The notes beneath the pieces were generated by a model that was not told the DNA's origin, made no database searches, and saw only the letters and a list, made by a program, of their open reading frames with translations. A stretch of DNA of 34,624 nucleotides from Bacteroidota bacterium (lineage in GTDB: Bacteria > Bacteroidota > Bacteroidia > B-17B0 > Aurantibacillaceae): positions 1 through 34,624 of the forward strand of contig JAAFIL010000038.1 of assembly GCA_013297775.1 (NCBI GenBank), given 5' to 3'. Shown here piece by piece: positions 17,901 to 25,263 of the stretch (position 1 is the first letter of the stretch; the number at the start of each line of letters is the position of its first letter). The translations under genes were made by a program, and so were the position numbers.

Positions 17901-19088
17901 ATACATTTGATGACCATAACTCATTAAGGTCTCCGTTTTTAAACGTTGGTAAAATAAATCAAAATTATCCTCAGGGTGTATTTCATTTCGTAAAGCCAAG
18001 GTATTCACATAAAACCCAATTTGATTTTCCAAATCAACGTGTTCCCGTCCTGCAACAGGCGTTCCAGTTATTATATCCGTTTGACCTGTGTAACGGTAAA
18101 TCAACACATTCCATGTGGCCAATAAACCCATAAACAAACTGCCACCATTTGCCTCGGTATATTTTCTTAATTTGATGCTTGTTGCTTCACTAATATAAGT
18201 GCTTAAACTATGACCATTATAGCTTTTTAGTCTTGGTCGTTGTTTTGAACTTGGAAGTTCTAGGATGGGTAACTCACCTTTCAATTGCTTTAACCAATAC
18301 GATCTATGTCCTTCAAAAGTTGCTTCGTTTAATTGGTTTAACTGCCAAGCTGAATAATCTTTATACTGAATACGCAAAGGTTCTAATTTGACTTCCCGAT
18401 TTTCTTTATAAGCTTCATAATAGGCGAGTACATCTTTACTCAATACTTGCATAGACCAACCATCGCTAATGATATGGTGTATGTTAAAGTAAAAAATATA
18501 TTCTGCTTCTCCTGTCTGTAATAACGCTGCTCTCAATAAAGGACCTTTCTCTAAATCAAAAACTTTATAAGAATCATCGGTTATATATTTTATGATTTTC
18601 TCTTCTCTGTTTTTAGATTTTCTAAAGTCTTTGTAGTCTATTTTAAAGTTTAATTCCTCTGGTTCTAAAATCCATTGCTTTACTTCGCCCGTTTCATCTG
18701 TCTTAAATACCGTACGTAAAATCTCGTGCCGTTCTATTAACCTATCAAATGACTTTTGAAATAAACTCAACTCATACTCGCCTTCCAGTTCTATACTACT
18801 TGGCATATTATACGCCACTGAACCACCCTCAAACTGGCTCAATACCCAGAGGCGACGTTGAGCATCGGATATAGCGTAATTTGATTTTATACCAACTGAT
18901 GGAATACCTGAATAACTCGGAGTACTCGTGTACTTCCGCAAATAATTAATGAGTAAACTTTTGTTGGCTTTAATTTTAGAAATCAAATCATCTGATAAAT
19001 CACCACCCTCAAAATCAATCACCAACTCATCTTTATCCAAGGATAAGTAAATACGTTGTAATTTTAATTCAGAAATTAACTCTCTCAT
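11925..19088 (-). CDS. Terminal non-ribosomal peptide synthetase, C-A-T-C-A-T-TE
   Basis: A 2387-residue cytosolic assembly-line enzyme. Residues 1-55 resemble a TubC-type N-terminal docking domain. Module 1: C about 70-510 (HHIISDG 204-210), A about 535-1010 (TSGSTGIPKG 671-680), T about 1030-1100 (LGGHSL, S1061). Module 2: C about 1115-1555 (HHIISDG from 1250), A about 1575-2060 (TSGSTGNPKG 1717-1726), T about 2080-2150 (S2110). The C-terminal thioesterase has GFSMG (S2241), IDRMP (D2267) and SAHDAIF (H2366), so it releases or cyclizes the product. Hand-read codes are DGFLLGVTFK (Ile/Val-like) and DVLQCGHIDK (unassigned, possibly polar or basic). No epimerization domain. The two C domains are very alike. 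It lies 299 bp after the dioxygenase gene, so it may have its own promoter. Confidence 0.95.
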   Translation of the reverse strand: MRELISELKLQRIYLSLDKDELVIDFEGGDLSDDLISKIKANKSLLINYLRKYTSTPSYSGIPSVGIKSNYAISDAQRRLWVLSQFEGGSVAYNMPSSIELEGEYELSLFQKSFDRLIERHEILRTVFKTDETGEVKQWILEPEELNFKIDYKDFRKSKNREEKIIKYITDDSYKVFDLEKGPLLRAALLQTGEAEYIFYFNIHHIISDGWSMQVLSKDVLAYYEAYKENREVKLEPLRIQYKDYSAWQLNQLNEATFEGHRSYWLKQLKGELPILELPSSKQRPRLKSYNGHSLSTYISEATSIKLRKYTEANGGSLFMGLLATWNVLIYRYTGQTDIITGTPVAGREHVDLENQIGFYVNTLALRNEIHPEDNFDLFYQRLKTETLMSYGHQMYPFDRLVEELNLQRNTSRNAIFDVMLVLQNVGEKVEGLKLEEAELNQIQDNGYSASKFDLEITFQELGNYLSLQVVYNEDVYEKEMVEQLLSHYKKLLNTLLENTAEKISELDYLSNAEKDQLLVTFNDTQVAYPREKTIVDLFEEQVEATPKNVAIVFEDKELMYQELNEQSNQLAHYLQKNYDIQPDDLIGIKLERSEWVIIAMLGILKSGGAYVPIDPSYPQARINYILKDTNCKVCIDKEELCKFKEHQKEYSEGKVISITKSNHLAYAMYTSGSTGIPKGVMIEHKSVIRLVKNANYMQMSSKDKILGLLNFSFDGSVFDIFMPLLNGGELVISLPDVFLDFEKFAKIIEYRGIKGFLLTTALFNSLVDSEFKSLNQLSYILFGGEQVSVNHVIKFKQLYPGVKILHVYGPTENATFSTVYTINHIEPKALTIPIGPVISNSSVYILDEYNKVVPIGVTGELCVGGDGLSRGYLNKPDLTLEKFIKNPFKDGERLYKTGDLGRWTRDGDVEFIGRKDNQVKIRGYRIELGEIEHALLKNEAVKEAVVIARSNVSNEKELVAYLVSENEQNIVELRNSLKLSLPDYMIPSYFVQLEALPLTSNGKIDRKALPNPEAMGLSSGLEYVAPRNEREQKLVEIWQTLLQREQIGVTDDFFILGGHSLKAIRLISEYHQVFDVKLSIQAIFNQSTIEGHAALLAKAKKEAFVEIERTVEQVNYLMSDAQRRLWVLSQFEGGSSAYNMPSSIELEGEYELSLFQKSFDRLIERHEVLRTVFKADEQGEIKQWILQTEELGFKIDYKDFRKSKNKEEKITTYIADDSYKVFDLEQGPLLRAALLQTDKLKYVFYFNMHHIISDGWSMEVLSKEVFAYYEAYRGSREPSLQPLRIQYKDYSAWQLNQLNEEVFKEHRSYWLEQLKGELPILELPSSKQRPRLKSYNGHGLSTYINAATSIKLKKYTEANGGSLFMGLLAAWNVLMYRYTGQTDIIIGTPVAGREHVDLENQIGFYVNTLALRNEINLDDTFNLFYQRLKTNTLTSYNHQMYPFDRLVDELHLQRDTSRSALFDVMLVLQNVGEKVEGIKIEEAELNGIIDHGYSASKFDLEITFQELGDYLSLQVVYNEDVYEKEMVSSLLNHYKQLLQTLLESPEEKLSEIDYLSQAEKEQLLVTFNDTQVAYPSDKTIVDLFEEQVEATPTNVAVIFEQQTLTYSELNEHSNQLAHYLQTKYHIEPDDLIGIKLERSEWMLIAILGVLKSGAAYVPIDPTYPQERIDYIEQDTNCKVCIDNEELSKFKASKVNHSNKTISSAAKPSNLAYVIYTSGSTGNPKGVMIEHGSLVNKLFEEKTTLLLRKEIVSYCFTNYVFDVSLLEMIFPLIFGGRVILPSWQITGNTGLVLEEIITNKVNLLQVTPTYLTQLISNFSKENMKDLNQSLERICVGGESLNTKLVDLVKEKFSDIILNNHYGPTEITIDAIVNQDIHAFESNIIGKPLGNTKLYIIDVYEKLVPLNVTGEIVISGPSLARGYLNKQELTAGKFIKSPFKEGERLYKTGDLGRWTSDGNIEFIGRKDNQVKIRGYRIELGEIEHALLKNKAIKEAVVIVKENQSSEKELVAYLVSENEQNIIELRNNLKLSLPDYMIPSYFVQLDALPLTSNGKIDRKALPNPEGMQLISGMQYIAPNTELEKELVKIWELVLMKENIGIEDDFFTLGGHSIKIIQVIKEYKFSFSIKVPLDFFFSNLTIRKHAEYISQLGGDSIKSQESLIKLNIFSESNEIVVMIPPIQGEAIYFMGFSKFIETTHNCYGISYGINHDFKSLKELSEYYASAIYKQFSGRGITLNIMGFSMGVPIAFEIVKILEGLNFTCQLFMIDRMPNTKSLLNMIHKTNSSDENKWLNEQVAIATEISPNEDLPGLRKGIIHNLSLLDKYSTNGKIKSNIYCLESNESAQRMELWKKYTRGTFKRTEIKSAHDAIFEARNYKALSQFIGTGDV

Positions 19089-19280
19089 AATTTTATATAC
19101 TTAGATTTTACTGAATGTTTCGTTAATTTTTTTAATTTTCAGAATTCTAATAAGATTTCTATTAAGCATTTGTTTCGATTACTTACTTTAAAAAACTAAT
19201 ACTACTAGAAGTTTGAGTAGAAATTTGATGTGGAAACTTTGTAATTATTGGTTTACAATATTTTTGAAAGTCCGCCTTAT

Positions 19281-19306
19281 CGAAAAGGAAAAATCCTTTT
19301 TTATTC
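19281..19306 (-). terminator. Weak hairpin in the 299-bp gap before the terminal NRPS gene
   Basis: AAAAGGA-AAAA-TCCTTTT (19283-19300) is a perfect 7-bp stem with a T-run on either strand, about 80-105 bases past the stop of the dioxygenase gene on its strand. Only two G-C pairs support it. If real it would end or weaken the upstream transcript before the terminal NRPS gene. The rest of 19089-19387 is AT-rich with no gene and no exact TAnnTTTG box on the minus strand. Confidence 0.3.
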
Positions 19307-19387
19307 GATGAATACTCAAAATTTCCGTACTTCTCTTGCTTCATTTAGGTAGTTGATTAATTTATGTTTTGAAAGTATTTTTTCAGT

Positions 19388-20524
19388 TTAATCATTCTTG
19401 ACCATCAGTTCGGCTTCCATTGCTTCAAATAATGCGTGAATATTATTTAATCCAAAGCCCTCATAATTATTAACACGCTGTACTATTTCATAAAAAAAAG
19501 TAGCACGATCGCCAATTGGTGCCGTAAATATTTGGAAGAGCAATGCATCGTCTAAAACATCGCACAATACACCATGCTTCTTTAAAAGCGTTACATCTAG
19601 GTTTGGGTACTTGGATGCTAACTTCTCATAATACACATCGGGGTATTTCGTAAACTTAACGCCATTTTGCTTAAGTAATTCAACCGATTTAAAAATATTA
19701 CCCGAAGCAAATGCTATGTGCTGTATGCCCGCTCCATAATTTTGATCAATAAAAAGTTGAACTTGAGATTTAACGCCATGCTCGGGCTCTACTAATACGT
19801 TATTCATATTTTTATTCTCCGACTGTAATACTTTCAACAACATCCCAATTTTCTTTTCGCCTGACTGCTTCTCTCCAACTGCTTTTCGCTCATCAAACTT
19901 TTTTACTGTTTTTGAATTGAAAATATTATTAAAATAATTTTCCCACAAATTAATTTCGTTTAATCGTAAGGCACAAGCAACATGATCTATTTTTTCTAAC
20001 TCTGTATCTTCTGATGGTAAATCCCATTCAGCCTCTATGTTTTTATAGCCAGGTATAAAATCACCTCTGTAATTATCATAATTAATCAATACAATTTCAT
20101 TATCATCAAATACTTTTAAAGAGGCTTGTTCTACCGTTCCTTTCTCATCGGAGAGAATGTATGGATGTTGTAAGGCAATGGCTCCGTTTTTTATAGCTTC
20201 AGTAAAAAACTCTTGTACGTTGTGTACCTTTACTGCAATCTTCTTTATACCGTTTCCATGCAGGTCAACAAAAGAAACAATTTTATATGAACTTGGCTGC
20301 GATGCCGAAGTAATAACTAGTTTAATATCATTTTTAACTATGTAATACGAACACTTATCTTCTATGCCGGTTTCGGGCCCACAATAGGCTACAACTTTAA
20401 ACCCTAAGGCTTTAACATGCCAATAAACAACCATTTTTGCCATACCTACATAATACTCTATGTAGTCGTATTCCATTTTCAAAAAATCTGTTTCTACTAT
20501 TTCATTCTTTTTCAAATTTTCCAT
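19388..20524 (-). CDS. 4-hydroxymandelate synthase-like / HPPD-family Fe(II) dioxygenase
   Basis: The 378 residues form the two-domain vicinal-oxygen-chelate fold of 4-hydroxyphenylpyruvate dioxygenase (HPPD) and 4-hydroxymandelate synthase (HmaS). Iron ligands are H181 (IDHVACAL), H269 (GIQHIAF) and E346 (FYEIVQR); the C-terminal lid helix GFGLNNIHALFEAME is present. HPPDs usually have PxNEP on the substrate strand; here it is VLVEP (residues 243-247), without the Pro and Asn, as in HmaS. HmaS turns 4-hydroxyphenylpyruvate into 4-hydroxymandelate, a step to hydroxyphenylglycine. The gene ends 10 bp past an HpgT-like aminotransferase, which supports this reading. Plain HPPD for tyrosine breakdown is the alternative, but the location inside an NRPS cluster argues against it. 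Confidence 0.75.
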   Translation of the reverse strand: MENLKKNEIVETDFLKMEYDYIEYYVGMAKMVVYWHVKALGFKVVAYCGPETGIEDKCSYYIVKNDIKLVITSASQPSSYKIVSFVDLHGNGIKKIAVKVHNVQEFFTEAIKNGAIALQHPYILSDEKGTVEQASLKVFDDNEIVLINYDNYRGDFIPGYKNIEAEWDLPSEDTELEKIDHVACALRLNEINLWENYFNNIFNSKTVKKFDERKAVGEKQSGEKKIGMLLKVLQSENKNMNNVLVEPEHGVKSQVQLFIDQNYGAGIQHIAFASGNIFKSVELLKQNGVKFTKYPDVYYEKLASKYPNLDVTLLKKHGVLCDVLDDALLFQIFTAPIGDRATFFYEIVQRVNNYEGFGLNNIHALFEAMEAELMVKND

Positions 20525-20534
20525 AAGTTATGTT

Positions 20535-21836
20535 TTAGTGATTGGTTATTCTACTTTTAAAATATGTTGCCAAATTTTTTATGGCAGATTCAATTTCATG
20601 ATCTTTAATATTACTAAATGCAAGTCTAATTTCGTTGCTGCCGCCTTTAGCTAAATAGAAGAACGACATTGGTGTAACAATTACTTGATGGTTCTCTGCA
20701 CAAAAAACCACGTCGGCTTTAGTTACATTAAATGGTACATAAATGGTTATAAAAAATCCTCCATTGGGAATGTTCCAACTAATTTCTTTAGCCCAAGGAA
20801 ACTTTTTTACATCCATCCATTTTTTTAAAGAAGCTAATAATTGATTTCGTTTGCGCTTCATACTGAGTACCTTTTCGTTATTCATTTTCTTTAAAGAAAA
20901 GTTATTTTGAATAAGGATTCCGCCAAATATAGCTTGGTTGATGGAGGAGGTATTAACCGTTAAATAGCCTTTTGTTTTAGCCATCAAATCGCTTAGTGCT
21001 TCGGGTTTGCCATTATTCAAAACTTGCTGGTCGGCAACCATTGCGCCTAAACGCAAGGAAGGGTAAAGTGTTTTTGAGAAGGATCTTAAATAGATCACTC
21101 TTTTATTTACGTCGAGTGCTTTTAGTGTTAAAGACTTTTTTCCGCTATAAATAAACTCGCTATAAGCGTTGTCCTCTAAAATTAAAAAATCATATTCCAT
21201 TGCTAACTCTAACAAGCGATGTCTATTTTCGAGTGTCATACTATTGCCTGTTGGATTTTGATGATCGGGTATAACGTAAACAACTTTTACTTTTTTACCT
21301 TTAGTTTTAAAATACTTTATTTTTTCTTCTAATGTTTGAAGTGATATTCCGTCTTGATTAACTGGAACGGGTTCCATTTGATAGCCAGCAATTATTGAAA
21401 AATGTGTGATGCCAACATAAGCGGGATCTTCAACTATAATAACATCACTATTGCGGTTACACAAAGTTAATATAGCCATCGCAAAACTTTCTTGAGTACC
21501 AACTGTAACCAGTATATCCTCGGGTTTTACATTTATTCTTTCATCCTTATATAAATACTTAGCAACTAATGTATTGATAATCCCTTTCGTTCGGTTATAC
21601 TGCCCGAGGCTGTTTAGTACTTTTAATTTACTTTTCTTTTCAGAAGTGGCAATTGTTTTAACGTATAAATCGAAATACTTTGAAAAATCTTTAAGGTCAA
21701 AGTAGTCTTCATCGGGTCGGCCGGATGCAAAAGAAATGGCCTTAGGATATTTTAGCTGAATTTCATTTAAAAACCCCATAACATCTTCTCCTACGTGGTT
21801 CAACAATGGATTTATATCACTCAAACTTTTTTTCAT
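20535..21836 (-). CDS. PLP-dependent aminotransferase, HpgT-like (arylglycine-forming)
   Basis: A 433-residue fold-type I aminotransferase. Seen motifs are ISFASGRP (34-41), GQYNRTKGII (78-87), VIPDHQNPTG (188-197), EDNAYSEF (221-228), the PLP lysine in RSFSKTLYPSLRLG (K255), TVNTSSINQAI and the terminal RLAFSN arginine motif. YxRTKGII, TVNTSxxxQA and the FASGRP start resemble HpgT, which transaminates arylglyoxylates to (dihydroxy- or hydroxy-)phenylglycine in glycopeptide-type clusters. It is 10 bp upstream of the HmaS-like gene and 46 bp downstream of the PKS gene, so they should be co-transcribed. A general 2-aminoadipate/aspartate-type aminotransferase (MocR-like domain alone) is the alternative. 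Confidence 0.8.
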   Translation of the reverse strand: MKKSLSDINPLLNHVGEDVMGFLNEIQLKYPKAISFASGRPDEDYFDLKDFSKYFDLYVKTIATSEKKSKLKVLNSLGQYNRTKGIINTLVAKYLYKDERINVKPEDILVTVGTQESFAMAILTLCNRNSDVIIVEDPAYVGITHFSIIAGYQMEPVPVNQDGISLQTLEEKIKYFKTKGKKVKVVYVIPDHQNPTGNSMTLENRHRLLELAMEYDFLILEDNAYSEFIYSGKKSLTLKALDVNKRVIYLRSFSKTLYPSLRLGAMVADQQVLNNGKPEALSDLMAKTKGYLTVNTSSINQAIFGGILIQNNFSLKKMNNEKVLSMKRKRNQLLASLKKWMDVKKFPWAKEISWNIPNGGFFITIYVPFNVTKADVVFCAENHQVIVTPMSFFYLAKGGSNEIRLAFSNIKDHEIESAIKNLATYFKSRITNH

Positions 21837-21882
21837 TTTCTATTTTAATTGACATTTTTATATTTACTAATTCTTTTATCAT

Positions 21883-24800
21883 TTATAATCGTATCTGTTT
21901 AGAACTTACAGCTTGACTTTCGGGCTTCTTTAATTCTTTAACTTCTAATGCCAGTTCTATTTCTTTACCCAATTCTTCTATGTTACTTTTTCTAAAAAAA
22001 TCGGCAATACCAATTTCGATATCAAATGCTTTGTGAATTCTTTTTAGTAACACAGATGCTTTTAATGAGTCGCCTCCCAACTCAAAAAAATCATCATTTA
22101 CGCCTATTTCATCGTACCCAAACAGTTCTTTCCATAATTCGCATAATGCTTTTTCGGTTTCTGATTGTGCGTTTTTAAATGCTGCATTAACGGGTGGTGC
22201 TTCTGTGTAACGATTCTTTTCAACCTGATTTGTATCTTGTATCTCTAAAGTTGCGTTGGGTATAAATTTATGTAAAGCAGAAACTTGAACATTACCATCC
22301 TCCTTCATCATTTCACTTTGTAATAAAGATGCATTTAATTCAATAAACTTTTTAATTGGATTTACTCGTGAAGGAAATAGTATTTTATCGAATGAATAAC
22401 CAGGTGCTTGTAACTTATTCCGAACTTCATTTAGATAATACTTATTCCAGTCCACCTCTACGCCGCAAGCCCAAAGCGACCCCAGCGCACTTAGTAAATA
22501 ATAGGAATCATCCTTTGTTTCTTTAGGATGTTTAAGAACAGTTACAAAATTCAAATCAGAACTATAATTTTTATTTTGTCTTACAAAAGTTAAAAGTGTT
22601 TTTGATGAGCCTATTTCAATATAAGTGCCGTATCCTTCTCTTAATAAAGTATCTAATCCTTTACAAAAGTTAACCGTTTCCTTTAAGTGTTTTACCCAAT
22701 ACTTAGGTGATACCGCTTCTTCCTTTTCAATAGGAAGACCTGTTGTACAAGAAATAAATGGGTACTTAGGCTCATTGAAATTTATTTTATTTAATACTAC
22801 TTCATAATCCTTCAAAATTGGATTCATCATTTGAGAATGGAAGGCATGAGATGTTTTAAGTTTAGAAAAAGGAATTTCCTTTGCGCTAAAAAGTTCGGCA
22901 ACGGCATCTATATCTGATGTACTTCCAGAAATAACGCAGCTTGTTTCTGTATTTATAGCTGCTATACTTAAACTTGGCGAAATAAACGCTGTAACTTGAT
23001 TCATTGGTAAATCAACACTAAGCATAGAACCGCGCTCTAAATCACTCATTAATTGGGCGCGCTTAACAATAAGTTTTAATCCATCCTCAAAGCTAAATAC
23101 TTCGCTGATACAAGCCGCTACATACTCACCAAGACTGTGTCCTATCATGTTTGAAGGAGTTATGCCTAACTCTAGTAACAACTTGGCAAAGGCGTATTCT
23201 AACAAGAATAATAAGGGTTGCGTATAACGGGTATCGTTAATCAAATCGTTATCTGGTTTTTCGACATCGTTATATCCAATAATAGCTGCATAATCTTCTC
23301 CCGTCTCCCGCTTCAAAATTTCAAAACCTTTATCCATACAGGATTTAAAAAACGGATAGTGCCAATAAATTTGTTTACCCATTTCATAATATTGACTTCC
23401 TTGTCCCGAAAACAGAAAGACAATTCCCTTTTTTTCTTTGGTTTGGAAAGGCTCGTTTGCGCTTATTTTATTGAGCTGTATAATGGCATCATCGGTGCTC
23501 TTACAAAGAATAAAATTTCGGTACTTAAATCTATTTCTTCTTGCTTTTAAAGTAAACGCTAAATCGGCTAAATTTATTTCTTCGTTAGCTTTCAAGAAAT
23601 TTTCTAGGTTATGCTGATAATTTTTTATTGAGGTTTTTGTTTTTGCACTATATACTAAGAGTTGATAGGCTTTTGGTGGACTGGTTTCTATTGGCGCAGG
23701 AGCTTCCTCAAGTAGAACGTGCGCATTAGTGCCACCTATTCCGAAACTGCTAACCCCAGCCAACCTTGCTGTTTCGCTTAACCATTCTGTTGAGGTTGAA
23801 TTAACATAAAATGGACCTGCTTTAAAATTAATTTCGGGATTAGGTACTTTGAAATTTAACGATGGTGGAAGTACTTTATTTTTGAGGGCGAGTGCTGTTT
23901 TTATTAAACTGGCAATGCCTGCCGCTGCATCTAAATGCCCCAGGTTTGTTTTTAAAGATCCAATTGCACATTGGTGAGAGGTATCGTAATTAAAGGCTTT
24001 ATTTAATGCTTCAATTTCGATGGGATCTCCCAGTTTAGTTCCAGTTCCGTGAGCTTCCACGTAAGAGATTTGTTTGGGATCTACTTCTGCCATTTGATGA
24101 GCCGCTTTAATACATTCGTATTGACCAATAATACTTGGTGCGGTGTAACCTACTTTCCGATTGCCATCGTTGTTTACTGAACTTGCACGGATGACACAAT
24201 AAATATAATCACCATCTTTTAAAGCATCTTCTAACCTTTTTAGAACAACCGTTGCTGCACCCTGACCACTGATAACACCCGAAGACTCGCTGTCGAATGC
24301 TCGGCAATGACCATCTTTAGACAATATGGAACCCTCTTCATAAACGTACCCTACATCGGTAGTTGAACTAATACTTGCACCGCCCGCCAAAGCCATTGTA
24401 CATTCTTTCAATAATAAAGCGCGGCAAGCCATGTGTGTTGCTACGAGTGAACTTGAGCAAGCTGTATCAATAAAATAACTTGGGCCTTTTAAATTTAAGG
24501 AATAGGAAACCAATCTACTTACAGAATTACTGTTAGATAGGTGCTTAACAAAAAATGGATTTACATTTTGAGAACTTGACAATGTTACGTGCGTTCGCCA
24601 ATTTATATTATCACTTGCACTAAGAAAACAACCGATTTTATCTGAATAGTTAAATGGGTTATACCCTGCATCTTCGAGCGAAAGCCAAGCCTGTTGATGA
24701 AGCAGTCTTAGCTGAGGATCCATTAGAGCGGCCTCTTCTTGGGTGTAACCAAAGAAAGAATGATCAAAGTTTCCTTCATCCTTTAAAAGAGAATTTACTT

Positions 24801-25005
24801 TAACGTAATTTTTATTTTTAAGTTGTTCATCACTTGCACCTAATTGCTTCAATTCAGTATCAGAATAAAAGTGGAGTAATTCATTGCCCTCCACTAAATG
24901 TTTCCAAAATGCTATTAAGTTATCAGACTCAGGAAAATTTCCTGACATCCCAATTATGGCAATATCTTTTTTTATGGATCTTTTATTCATACTTAATTTA
25001 AACAA
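21883..25005 (-). CDS. Type I polyketide synthase module, KS-AT-T, no reductive domains
   Basis: A 1040-residue single-module PKS. KS spans about residues 13-435 with C183 (DTACSSSL), H319 (EAHGTGT) and H357 (NLGHLDAAAG). AT spans about 525-830 with S624 (GHSLGEY) and HAFH (720-723), the malonyl-CoA type. The carrier domain is about 950-1020 with GGDSL (S980). There is no KR, DH, ER or methyltransferase, so the unit added should keep a beta-keto group unless changed by an enzyme from elsewhere. The second Met (start at 24990) fits the usual KS N-terminus as well as the first. It follows the two-module NRPS after a 244-bp gap, so it probably extends that peptide by C2. The C-terminal tail is basic rather than acidic. 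Confidence 0.93.
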   Translation of the reverse strand: MFKLSMNKRSIKKDIAIIGMSGNFPESDNLIAFWKHLVEGNELLHFYSDTELKQLGASDEQLKNKNYVKVNSLLKDEGNFDHSFFGYTQEEAALMDPQLRLLHQQAWLSLEDAGYNPFNYSDKIGCFLSASDNINWRTHVTLSSSQNVNPFFVKHLSNSNSVSRLVSYSLNLKGPSYFIDTACSSSLVATHMACRALLLKECTMALAGGASISSTTDVGYVYEEGSILSKDGHCRAFDSESSGVISGQGAATVVLKRLEDALKDGDYIYCVIRASSVNNDGNRKVGYTAPSIIGQYECIKAAHQMAEVDPKQISYVEAHGTGTKLGDPIEIEALNKAFNYDTSHQCAIGSLKTNLGHLDAAAGIASLIKTALALKNKVLPPSLNFKVPNPEINFKAGPFYVNSTSTEWLSETARLAGVSSFGIGGTNAHVLLEEAPAPIETSPPKAYQLLVYSAKTKTSIKNYQHNLENFLKANEEINLADLAFTLKARRNRFKYRNFILCKSTDDAIIQLNKISANEPFQTKEKKGIVFLFSGQGSQYYEMGKQIYWHYPFFKSCMDKGFEILKRETGEDYAAIIGYNDVEKPDNDLINDTRYTQPLLFLLEYAFAKLLLELGITPSNMIGHSLGEYVAACISEVFSFEDGLKLIVKRAQLMSDLERGSMLSVDLPMNQVTAFISPSLSIAAINTETSCVISGSTSDIDAVAELFSAKEIPFSKLKTSHAFHSQMMNPILKDYEVVLNKINFNEPKYPFISCTTGLPIEKEEAVSPKYWVKHLKETVNFCKGLDTLLREGYGTYIEIGSSKTLLTFVRQNKNYSSDLNFVTVLKHPKETKDDSYYLLSALGSLWACGVEVDWNKYYLNEVRNKLQAPGYSFDKILFPSRVNPIKKFIELNASLLQSEMMKEDGNVQVSALHKFIPNATLEIQDTNQVEKNRYTEAPPVNAAFKNAQSETEKALCELWKELFGYDEIGVNDDFFELGGDSLKASVLLKRIHKAFDIEIGIADFFRKSNIEELGKEIELALEVKELKKPESQAVSSKQIRL

Positions 25006-25034
25006 TAAACGTAGTTCTATAAATCAATACTTGA

Positions 25035-25196
25035 TTAATAACAACTATTTGAACTTTTATTTGAACTGCTGGTATTCGTAAAAATATAACTATAACCAAG
25101 GTGGGGATTAGACCTCTGATAGAGTGAATGGATATTAAATTCGATAGTGTTTGTGTAATTTACAACGTTGCGTTGAGAATTTTCAAGGTCTTTCAT
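25035..25196 (-). CDS. Small reading frame of 53 codons between NRPS and PKS genes, unknown
   Basis: In the 244-bp gap, far longer than the other gaps of the upstream part of the cluster (8-46 bp), the coding strand has an ATG at 25196 and a stop at 25035-25037. The peptide begins MKDLENSQRNVVNYTNTIEF, has a middle part LYQRSNPHLGYSYIF and ends in a Ser/Asn-rich tail NTSSSNKSSNSCY. It has no signal peptide or membrane segment and resembles no family I know. A promoter-like motif lies about 40 bp upstream. It may be a real small protein or a chance frame; the AT-rich DNA makes chance frames of this length uncommon but possible. Confidence 0.3.
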   Translation of the reverse strand: MKDLENSQRNVVNYTNTIEFNIHSLYQRSNPHLGYSYIFTNTSSSNKSSNSCY

Positions 25197-25234
25197 GTTT
25201 AGTACTTATTAGTTCGTTTTATTGGCATTTTTAT

Positions 25235-25263
25235 CAAATTTAAAAAAAATCACATTAAATCAA
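25235..25263 (-). promoter_or_regulatory. Bacteroidota-type promoter candidate before the small frame and PKS
   Basis: On the minus strand TTG (25261-25263) is followed after 18 bp by TAAATTTG (25235-25242), a full match to the TAnnTTTG box with a -33 TTG at fitting distance. A start near 25228 would leave a leader of about 30 bases before the ATG at 25196. The motif overlaps the last codons of the upstream NRPS gene, so it would be an internal promoter for the PKS, aminotransferase and dioxygenase genes. The region is AT-rich, so it is not certain. Confidence 0.4.

Noticed and set aside
19242-19266. Plus-strand TTG-N17-TATTTTTG promoter-like match in the gap before the terminal NRPS
   Set aside because: It would point into the weak hairpin about 20 bp on and then antisense to the dioxygenase gene; in such AT-rich DNA a chance match is more likely.
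19388-20524. Simple HPPD for tyrosine breakdown
   Set aside because: The substrate strand lacks the Pro and Asn usual in HPPD, and the gene sits in an NRPS operon next to an HpgT-like aminotransferase. It is kept as an alternative only.
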